NCBI GenBank assembly: GCA_016840185.1
Contig: JAEOSV010000039.1
Location: forward strand, 1-7,724
Source of the DNA: Candidatus Hermodarchaeota archaeon
Lineage (GTDB): Archaea > Asgardarchaeota > Hermodarchaeia > Hermodarchaeales > Hermodarchaeaceae
Direction of reading: 5' to 3'
Length of the DNA stretch: 7,724 bases
Under the pieces are notes generated by a model that was not told the DNA's origin, ran no database searches, and saw nothing but the letters and a program-made list of their open reading frames with translations. Every line of letters starts with the position of its first letter. Within the stretch, counting starts at the first letter, position 1. Position numbers and translations under genes: made by a program. Of this stretch, positions 1 to 5,030 are shown one piece after another.

Positions 1-186
1 ATGGGCTTGGGTGCCTGTTGGGTTGGTGCATTCAATGATGGTGCAGTTGCCAGTGCCATTGAATGTCCGCAGGGCGTGTTGCCCGTCGCTATCATTCCCG
101 TTGGATATCCTGCTGAATCTCCGGCATATCGTCGTCGGCGGTCAATCGACTCTATTACGCACTTCATACCACCAGAATCAAATTAG
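1..186 (+). CDS. Nitroreductase-family FMN oxidoreductase, C-terminal fragment (5' end off window)
   Basis: The frame is open from the first base and ends at TAG (184-186). The 61 visible residues begin MGLGACWVGAF and continue through a stretch reading VAIIPVGYPAESP, followed by a basic RRRS tail. This matches the conserved C-terminal part of the nitroreductase family: a GLGxCWxGAF segment lining the flavin pocket, then the xxPxGYPxExP strand, then an Arg-rich tail. Family members are FMN-dependent, usually homodimeric, cytoplasmic NAD(P)H oxidoreductases of about 170-220 residues acting on nitro compounds, quinones or similar acceptors; the true substrate cannot be told from this fragment. 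The ATG at base 1 corresponds to a position internal to the fold, so it is not the start; roughly two thirds of the gene lies to the left. It converges on the DUF998 gene, with only 2 bp between the stops. The opposite strand is also open over much of this stretch but gives no recognisable protein. Confidence 0.85.
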   Translation: MGLGACWVGAFNDGAVASAIECPQGVLPVAIIPVGYPAESPAYRRRRSIDSITHFIPPESN

Positions 187-188
187 CT

Positions 189-833
189 TTACATTTGCTT
201 TTGTAAAACTAAGAGGAAGCAGATTGGATAGACCCAGATGATAGCAGTGATTACGGAGACAATTTCAGGAATGGCAACACCAGTGAAGGGTAATAGGTTC
301 AGATAATAGACGACCCAAACTAAAGCACTAATCAACGATAAGATAAATGCCATGATACCAATTAGTCGAAGGTGTTTTTCCTGTATTAATCGGACACCAT
401 AAATCATCCCCGCTGTCAAGAGACTCACGAAGAATCCAACTGAAACCACAAAATGTGTGTTACCATAACCTTCATGGAAGACGCCAATGCCAACGAGGAA
501 AAATAGGGCGACCGTGAAAAGAATCGCTCCAATGACTCCGATGGCGGATCCTTCAAAGACTTGGTGACGAATTAACCAGACACTAAGACCCAATGTAATG
601 AGACCTGCGATAATAAGGCCAGTGTTGAAGATGGGGGCTGCTAGATTGGTGGGGTGTCCGAGGTCGCTGAGAGCGTCATTGAACCAGTTGAACCAGGGAG
701 AATAGAGTATGGCTAACAGAATTCCTGTTAATCCAATGATCGGACCAATGATGCCACACAGCCCTGCAAATCGGGTGGAAATGATGAATTCCAGAACCGG
801 GTGAAGATTTTTTTGTTCCTCGGTTTCTGTCAA
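189..833 (-). CDS. DUF998 family integral membrane protein (paralogue A)
   Basis: A 214-residue, very hydrophobic protein with about six predicted membrane helices (roughly residues 22-44, 68-88, 96-116, 127-148, 155-177 and 187-209). DUF998 hallmarks visible are CGIIGP at 26-31, SPWFNW at 45-50, ALSDLGHPT at 54-62, AAPIFNTGLI at 65-74, GVFHEG at 117-122, His127 and AIPEI at 187-191. The family is common in archaea and bacteria and has no established biochemical role. The conserved Ser/Asp, His and Glu residues near helix ends hint at a catalytic or binding pocket, which is inference. The start is TTG (833-831): an in-frame stop lies six codons upstream, no ATG is available before the first helix, and AGAGGG (848-843) precedes it as a possible ribosome-binding site. 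It is the last gene of the minus-strand cluster, 86 bp downstream of its paralogue, and meets the nitroreductase gene tail to tail. Confidence 0.85.
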   Translation of the reverse strand: MTETEEQKNLHPVLEFIISTRFAGLCGIIGPIIGLTGILLAILYSPWFNWFNDALSDLGHPTNLAAPIFNTGLIIAGLITLGLSVWLIRHQVFEGSAIGVIGAILFTVALFFLVGIGVFHEGYGNTHFVVSVGFFVSLLTAGMIYGVRLIQEKHLRLIGIMAFILSLISALVWVVYYLNLLPFTGVAIPEIVSVITAIIWVYPICFLLVLQKQM

Positions 834-842
834 AGGAATGTA

Positions 843-848
843 CCCTCT
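843..848 (-). promoter_or_regulatory. Possible ribosome-binding site for DUF998 paralogue A
   Basis: AGAGGG on the minus strand lies 9 nt before the TTG start at 833. It resembles the GAGG core of a Shine-Dalgarno sequence and supports the otherwise unusual TTG start. It competes with the TATA-like box just upstream, which would place transcription initiation downstream of this site. Confidence 0.35.
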
Positions 849-855
849 TTATTTG

Positions 856-864
856 AATTATATT
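856..864 (-). promoter_or_regulatory. TATA-like element upstream of DUF998 paralogue A
   Basis: AATATAATT on the minus strand is centred about 27 nt before the TTG start. In archaea a TATA box sits about 25 nt before transcription start, so this would yield a nearly leaderless transcript for paralogue A, separate from any read-through from paralogue B. The match is by eye to an AT-rich consensus only. Confidence 0.25.
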
Positions 865-919
865 GGCTTAGCTTGAGGATAAAGATAAGACTTGTGCCTC
901 AACTGCGTTTCGAATAGGA

Positions 920-1600
920 CTACATGGCATATCCGTGTCGATACAACCGGATGCTGACCGGAATAATCCAAGTGATACCGGCTATTGCTAAGATAATTTC
1001 TGGTATGGCCGCACCTGACCAAGGAATTAGACCCATGAACCAAACTGCAAGAGTGATTGAGATTACAACTCCCATTGCTAACGTGATAATACCTTCGTTA
1101 CGGGTTGAAGGTTGGATGATTAATGAGATTCCAATTAGCACTGTGGCAATGAAGAGGCTGAAGAAGAACCCCATTGCTGCTATTGCATGAGGCCACAAGA
1201 TTCCCTCATGAAACACTCCTACGGCGGACAGAAAGGCCATTGAGAGAATGATAGCTATTGCACCGATTAGACCAAAGGGTGATTTATGCTTCCAGAAGAA
1301 GATCACTAAATGGATTCCGAAAACGATGTTAACTAGCCCTGTGACAATTAATCCAATGTTAAAGACAGGCGCCGCCGGATTCAATCCTGGCACACCATTG
1401 ATCCCTCCAAGCATTGTGGGATGTCCCAAGTCACTGAGAGCATTTGTTGCCCAAATGAACCACGGAGACAAGAGAATTGCGATACCAACACAGAGGAGTC
1501 CTATGGCGGGTCCAATGATACCACAGATAGCTGCAAACTGTGGAGACGTGAAAAAGGCTTGTATCTTGTTTTCTTGTTTTTTTGAAGTGGTCGAAGCCAT
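920..1600 (-). CDS. DUF998 family integral membrane protein (paralogue B)
   Basis: A 226-residue membrane protein clearly paralogous to its downstream neighbour. Shared blocks are CGIIGP at 26-31, SPWFIW at 45-50, ALSDLGHPT at 54-62, AAPVFNIGLI at 76-85, GVFHEG at 128-133, His138 and AIPEI at 198-202. About six helices are predicted. It differs from paralogue A by an insertion of about 11 residues (around 64-74, Gly-rich) in the loop after the SDLGHP motif, and by a more basic, Lys-rich N-terminus (KKQENK) preceding helix 1. The start is ATG (1600-1598) with no clear Shine-Dalgarno sequence; the nearest upstream ATG in the gap runs into a stop after four codons. It lies 54 bp downstream of the HD-domain gene on the same strand and may be co-transcribed with it. 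The biochemical role is unknown. Confidence 0.85.
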   Translation of the reverse strand: MASTTSKKQENKIQAFFTSPQFAAICGIIGPAIGLLCVGIAILLSPWFIWATNALSDLGHPTMLGGINGVPGLNPAAPVFNIGLIVTGLVNIVFGIHLVIFFWKHKSPFGLIGAIAIILSMAFLSAVGVFHEGILWPHAIAAMGFFFSLFIATVLIGISLIIQPSTRNEGIITLAMGVVISITLAVWFMGLIPWSGAAIPEIILAIAGITWIIPVSIRLYRHGYAM

Positions 1601-1638
1601 CGTAAAACAACTCAGCAGTTGACCATTGTTGTTATCTC

Positions 1639-1648
1639 GTTAAAAGTA
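1639..1648 (-). promoter_or_regulatory. Possible TATA-like element upstream of DUF998 paralogue B
   Basis: TACTTTTAAC on the minus strand lies about 40-48 nt before the ATG at 1600, inside the 54-bp gap after the HD gene. It could start a transcript with a leader of roughly 15 nt. The resemblance to an archaeal box is weak, and read-through from the HD gene is equally plausible. Confidence 0.2.
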
Positions 1649-1654
1649 TGTATT

Positions 1655-2287
1655 CTATTTTGACGAAAAGGGATGTAACTCGTTAGGCAAGGGCTCTCCA
1701 ATGGTTTGAAACTCCACTGCTAGTGCGTACATGAAAGCAATTAGAAGCTGATGTCTCGGTTCAGCTAGTTTCTTTCCTGTTTGGGTGAAAATGTGATTGT
1801 GAAGTTTCAATAACTTTCGGTCCATATGTTCAATCATCCCATGGAGTCCACGTTGCTGGACAAGGCTTTCTGCGATGGTTCGAGCTAGTCCAAGGGCGCC
1901 CATTGCATCGAGTTTATCTGCGTCACTAAGAATTTCCCCCTCTAATGATTCGGGGTTTTCATTCTCACTGAATCGATGGGTCCGAATGGTACTAGCTACT
2001 AAGGGTAATTTCTCCTTTGGAAATGAGGTGGTCGCTAAGAATGCCACGGCCATATTGGCTCCAACTTTCGCATGTGATTCTCCTGTTACCTCTTCCTCGG
2101 GGCGTCCGATATCATGCAATAGGGCGGCTGCTTCAAGAACTTCCAAATCTGCGCCCTCTTTTGTGCCCAGTAATAAACACAATTGACGAACTCGAAGCGT
2201 GTGTTCATAGGAATGGGCTCCACGCTTCCCCACCCTAATGGCGTTATGAGCAAACTCTTCAATTGCTCCGACTAAATCCGCATCCAT
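1655..2287 (-). CDS. HD-domain metal-dependent phosphohydrolase (YedJ/YpgQ-like)
   Basis: A 210-residue soluble protein with the full set of HD-superfamily motifs: HSYEH at 25-29, LLHDIG at 56-61 (the HD doublet is His58-Asp59), His72 in SHAKVGA, His104 in THRF, and SDADKLDAMGALGLAR at 121-136, with Asp124 as the expected last metal ligand. The DADKLDAxGxxGxAR signature is typical of the YedJ/YpgQ-type subgroup of about 200-230 residues, so this appears full length. HD proteins use one or two divalent metals to hydrolyse phosphoester bonds, often of nucleotides; the substrate of this archaeal member is not known. The ATG start (2287-2285) is well supported by AGGTGA placed 6 nt upstream. It is the first gene of a possible HD-DUF998-DUF998 unit and is transcribed divergently from the small membrane protein gene at 2462. 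Confidence 0.9.
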   Translation of the reverse strand: MDADLVGAIEEFAHNAIRVGKRGAHSYEHTLRVRQLCLLLGTKEGADLEVLEAAALLHDIGRPEEEVTGESHAKVGANMAVAFLATTSFPKEKLPLVASTIRTHRFSENENPESLEGEILSDADKLDAMGALGLARTIAESLVQQRGLHGMIEHMDRKLLKLHNHIFTQTGKKLAEPRHQLLIAFMYALAVEFQTIGEPLPNELHPFSSK

Positions 2288-2293
2288 TACAAT

Positions 2294-2299
2294 TCACCT
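2294..2299 (-). promoter_or_regulatory. Shine-Dalgarno sequence of the HD-domain gene
   Basis: AGGTGA on the minus strand lies 6 nt before the ATG at 2287. It is complementary to the conserved CCUCC/UCACCU end of archaeal 16S rRNA and is the best ribosome-binding site in the window. It fixes the start of the HD gene. Confidence 0.65.
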
Positions 2300-2346
2300 G
2301 CTCACTACCACTCTTTCTTCTATCGCATATCCATGAAACGAGGAGC

Positions 2347-2353
2347 TAAATAA
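2347..2353 (-). promoter_or_regulatory. Possible TATA-like element for the HD-domain gene
   Basis: TTATTTA on the minus strand, about 60-66 nt before the HD gene ATG, would give a leader of roughly 35 nt that contains the AGGTGA site. It was identified by eye within the divergent intergenic region. Confidence 0.25.
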
Positions 2354-2418
2354 GTAGTCCAATTTCGGGATTGAGAAACAAAAGGAATTCATTCACCAAA
2401 AAGCGAGAAGACGTAAAC

Positions 2419-2424
2419 TATAAG
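2419..2424 (+). promoter_or_regulatory. TATA-like element with A-rich flank, upstream of the small membrane protein gene
   Basis: TATAAG, preceded by GTAAAC (resembling a purine-rich TFB recognition element), lies about 40 nt upstream of the ATG at 2462. Archaeal spacing predicts transcription start near 2446 and a leader of about 15 nt, which fits the absence of a Shine-Dalgarno sequence for that gene. Confidence 0.35.
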
Positions 2425-2461
2425 GGCACAGTCTTAACGAGATTAATTACAGCTCTGATGG

Positions 2462-2953
2462 ATGTCGAACGTTATGGGTTTGATAGGCTTTCTTCTTCTT
2501 GTAATAGGTGGTGGGATTGTACTTTATTCCGGAGCTTCGATTGCTCTCGATCCCGCATATGGTATGTTACTCGCTAGTTTCATTAACTCCATCTTTGGAC
2601 CACCCATTGGAACCCAAATTGTCGCTGCGCTTACCTTTATCACTAGTCTTGGTGGTATCCTCGTCATTGTTGGTGCAATAATTTGGTATGCAGCTGGTTC
2701 AGGTTTATTCGCGACGATTGGTCGGATTATTGTTATGGTTGCAACCTTTGCGGCACTCTTCTATCTGGTTACTCAAATTCTTTCAATAGTTGGAACAGGC
2801 TTATTCAGTCAGCCAATTGATGTAATCATTGCCTACTTCTTAGGACCGGGACTCGGTATTGTCGGTGTGTCAATGATTTTCATTGGAGACATCCTCGGTG
2901 CGGGACGAAAGAAAAAGGTTCCAGTATCCTATGAAGACACTGCAGGAGCCTAG
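2462..2953 (+). CDS. Small four-helix integral membrane protein of unknown function
   Basis: I do not recognise this 163-residue protein. It has about four predicted membrane helices (approximately residues 5-27, 53-77, 82-108 and 122-147), with Gly-rich helix faces (VIGGGIVLYSG, LGPGLGIVGVS), a short loop of about 25 residues between helices 1 and 2 (containing FGPPIG), and a polar C-terminal tail containing RKKK at about 149-152. The basic tail predicts a cytoplasmic C-terminus by the positive-inside rule. It has no charged catalytic cluster, no cysteine and no signal peptidase motif. The ATG at 2462 follows an in-frame stop two codons upstream; an internal ATG at 2474 is an alternative start, still before helix 1. 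No ribosome-binding site is evident, so translation from a short leader is likely. It is divergent from the HD gene and convergent with the MFS gene (9-bp gap), so it is probably monocistronic. Confidence 0.75.
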   Translation: MSNVMGLIGFLLLVIGGGIVLYSGASIALDPAYGMLLASFINSIFGPPIGTQIVAALTFITSLGGILVIVGAIIWYAAGSGLFATIGRIIVMVATFAALFYLVTQILSIVGTGLFSQPIDVIIAYFLGPGLGIVGVSMIFIGDILGAGRKKKVPVSYEDTAGA

Positions 2954-2962
2954 CCAACTCGA

Positions 2963-4204
2963 TTAGCTTTTGAACCTTCTCCGCAATGTCTCTGGTACAA
3001 TGAGTAAGACGATACCAAAGGCAATAATGCTCATCACCATAGCGAAGCCCATGTTGCCACGAAGCGTAATGAAGATGAACTGAACTAAGGCGCCTCCAAT
3101 AATGGGTCCAAGACCAAGTCCAAGGGAGTTCGCGGTAGCTATTGTTGACATAGCACGGCCTCTCCGTTTAACCTTGCTTAGGTCTGCGGCTGCTGCATAG
3201 CTTGCTGTGGTAATTAATGGATAAAGGGGAATGAACCACAGGAGCATGGCAAACAATGGATTCATGATGAACAAGTAAACCAGCATGAAAATGGCGTAAC
3301 CCACAAAACCGAGGAGGATAATGGGTTTACGCCCAACACTATCGCTTCCTCGTCCTGCTGCAAGCGTGACACCTAATCCTAACAAGGATGCAACGCCATT
3401 AGCAACTCCTATCATGAGGGGTGTACCACCAATTTCTGAAACTAAATAAACTCCGAAGAAATAAGCAAAAGCATTGACTCCGATACTACCCACTGCTACC
3501 GCAATTGCTAGAATCAAAAGAATACGACGCCGGTTATCCCACCAAGGTTCAGATTTGGGTTCAATATCTCGTTTAGTCTCTGGAATAACCACTGGTTTAG
3601 GTACGGGTGGGATTTCTCGTACAAAAACGAGGATAACAAAGATTCCAGCAATAATGGCGATACCACCGAGGAAGAATAATCCTGTCATTCCAATGAAAGT
3701 GAACATGAAACCCCCTGTAAAAGCTCCTAAAGCCCAACCGATGCTACTGGTCGCGAGAAGGAGTCCGACTGCTTCTCCCTTAAAGGTGCGGGCTTCCGTG
3801 AGGTACGCGTTCGCCATGGGAACCGCAGCAATCGAGAACAGATAAGCCGCACAAGTAACGATGAGGAATGTGAAGCTATCCTGAATGAAGATATACAAGA
3901 AGAAACTGATTGCTTGAGCAAAGAATCCAGCGAGGATGAAGGGGAGTCGACGATGCCATCGGTCAGATAGTGATCCCCAGAGGTAGACACCAGCCAATCC
4001 AATAAGTACAGGTAACCCGCCTATCAACCCGATTAACAAAAAGGCAGTCTCACCAATTCCTGCGAATAGATAGAAGCTTCCGAATTGCCAGAAAATCGAC
4101 ATAGCAAAATGATACAGCGAAAAACCTAGGAGAATACCCCAAATATAACGACGCGGTACATTGCGTTCAGATAGCGCTTCCCCATTGTCTTCCACTGCCA
4201 CCAT
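2963..4204 (-). CDS. Major facilitator superfamily (MFS) transporter
   Basis: A 413-residue protein of standard MFS length with about 12 predicted membrane helices in two six-helix halves. The halves are joined by a polar loop at roughly 197-226, rich in Pro, Lys and Glu. Motif A is seen between helices 2 and 3 as GSLSDRWHRR (77-86) and its second-half counterpart as GRGSDSVGRK (284-293). A Gly-rich stretch, GWALGAFTGG (156-165) in helix 5, resembles motif C of antiporter-type members. MFS proteins move small solutes by rocker-switch uniport, symport or antiport; drug or metabolite efflux is plausible, but no substrate-defining feature is visible. The ATG start (4204-4202) has no convincing Shine-Dalgarno sequence. 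The gene stands alone on the minus strand between two oppositely oriented genes, so context gives no substrate clue. Confidence 0.9.
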   Translation of the reverse strand: MVAVEDNGEALSERNVPRRYIWGILLGFSLYHFAMSIFWQFGSFYLFAGIGETAFLLIGLIGGLPVLIGLAGVYLWGSLSDRWHRRLPFILAGFFAQAISFFLYIFIQDSFTFLIVTCAAYLFSIAAVPMANAYLTEARTFKGEAVGLLLATSSIGWALGAFTGGFMFTFIGMTGLFFLGGIAIIAGIFVILVFVREIPPVPKPVVIPETKRDIEPKSEPWWDNRRRILLILAIAVAVGSIGVNAFAYFFGVYLVSEIGGTPLMIGVANGVASLLGLGVTLAAGRGSDSVGRKPIILLGFVGYAIFMLVYLFIMNPLFAMLLWFIPLYPLITTASYAAAADLSKVKRRGRAMSTIATANSLGLGLGPIIGGALVQFIFITLRGNMGFAMVMSIIAFGIVLLIVPETLRRRFKS

Positions 4205-4280
4205 GAACAGCCATTCCAGTATCCTGTTGAAAAAGCTATGCCTAAGAACACTTTCCCTCGCCTATGTTCCATCTTCCAAT

Positions 4281-4291
4281 GATTTTTTATC
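4281..4291. promoter_or_regulatory. AT-rich element in the MFS/mutY divergent region
   Basis: GATTTTTTATC lies in the 109 bp between the MFS start (4204) and the preferred mutY-like start (4314). Read on the plus strand, TTTTTTAT (4283-4290) is centred about 27 nt before the GTG at 4314, which is the distance expected for a leaderless archaeal transcript. On the minus strand it reads GATAAAAAATC, about 80 nt before the MFS ATG, so it could also serve that gene. This is an eye match only. Confidence 0.3.
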
Positions 4292-4313
4292 ATGGAATTG
4301 TTGCCAACATCCT

Positions 4314-5030
4314 GTGAACGCTGAAACCCAAGATATCAAAAACCCTCAAGTCGAGTCCGTTCCTCTATCAACGCCTGAACGCGTACAACACTTTCAACAA
4401 TTCCTTCTCTCATGGTATAAGGTCAATGCCCGCGACCTTCCTTGGCGCAACACACGTGACCCCTATCGGATTCTTGTATCCGAAATCATGCTCCACCAAA
4501 CGCAAGTGGACCGCGTGATTCCTAAATACAACGAATTCATCACAACCTACCCCACTTTTGCAGCCCTCGCTTCTGCCCCAGTTGAGGATGTAGAGCAGCT
4601 CTGGCGCCCCCTCGGTTACAATTTTCGTCCAGGGCGACTGCACACCATTGCTCAACACGTTGTCACACACTGCAACGGACAGTTTCCTGACACACTGGAG
4701 GAACTCATGGCACTCCCTGGAATTGGACGATATACAGCCGGTGCAATAATGAGTTTTGCATACCACCAGGACGCCCCAATCCTTGACACCAACGTCCAAC
4801 GAGTACTCCAAAGATACTTCGATGTAACCGGTAACCCCCAACGAATCCCCGCAAAATCACAGCTATGGACCCTAGCCGAGCTCGTCATTCCAAACGGGAA
4901 AGCCTACTTGTTTAATCAGGCGCTTCTTGATTTTGGAGCGCTTCAATGCACAGCTCGGAACCCCTCTTGCCACACCTGTCACCTGAATCTCCACTGTCCC
5001 TTTGGCAAAACCAAATTGAACCTTATTTAA
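4314..5030 (+). CDS. mutY: MutY-like adenine DNA glycosylase (HhH-GPD family), no C-terminal NUDIX-like domain
   Basis: A 238-residue base-excision-repair glycosylase. Seen in order: RDLPWR (40-45), VSEIMLHQTQV (55-65) with Glu57 matching the MutY catalytic glutamate, LGYNFRPGRL (100-109), the helix-hairpin-helix LPGIGRYTA (134-142), LDTNVQRVL (157-165) with Asp158 as the catalytic aspartate, FNQALLDFGA (200-209), and four cysteines at 212, 219, 222 and 228 with C-x6-C-x2-C-x5-C spacing for a 4Fe-4S cluster. Full MutY is about 350 residues and removes adenine opposite 8-oxoG; the domain that reads 8-oxoG is absent here, so activity on A/G or on G/T-type mismatches is possible. GTG at 4314 is preferred because the frame upstream (ATG 4203, ATG 4161) overlaps the MFS start and looks non-coding. 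His61 replaces the first Gln of the usual QQT. Confidence 0.88.
   Translation: MNAETQDIKNPQVESVPLSTPERVQHFQQFLLSWYKVNARDLPWRNTRDPYRILVSEIMLHQTQVDRVIPKYNEFITTYPTFAALASAPVEDVEQLWRPLGYNFRPGRLHTIAQHVVTHCNGQFPDTLEELMALPGIGRYTAGAIMSFAYHQDAPILDTNVQRVLQRYFDVTGNPQRIPAKSQLWTLAELVIPNGKAYLFNQALLDFGALQCTARNPSCHTCHLNLHCPFGKTKLNLI

Noticed and set aside
1..180. Minus-strand open frame opposite the nitroreductase end (starts MKCVIESIDRRRR)
   Set aside because: It mirrors the nitroreductase coding strand, whose GLGACWVGAF and GYPAESP motifs are unmistakable; the antisense reading shows no family resemblance.
1601..1621. Short hairpin CAACT-GCTG-AGTTG followed by TTTT on the minus strand, between the HD gene and DUF998 paralogue B, as a terminator or attenuator
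   Set aside because: The stem is only 5 bp with two G-C pairs, archaeal termination does not depend on hairpins, and the T run abuts the start codon.
2371..2577. Plus-strand 68-codon open frame spanning the divergent intergenic region
   Set aside because: It overlaps the promoter region and the start of the better-supported membrane protein gene in another frame, and its translation is low-complexity with no recognisable motif.
3474..3845. 123-codon plus-strand open frame inside the MFS gene
   Set aside because: Antisense shadow of a well-conserved membrane transporter; composition (many Pro, Ile, Lys, Arg) is typical of reversed hydrophobic codons.
4410..4841. 143-codon minus-strand open frame inside the mutY-like gene
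   Set aside because: It lies opposite the catalytic and HhH motifs of the glycosylase and has no motif of its own.
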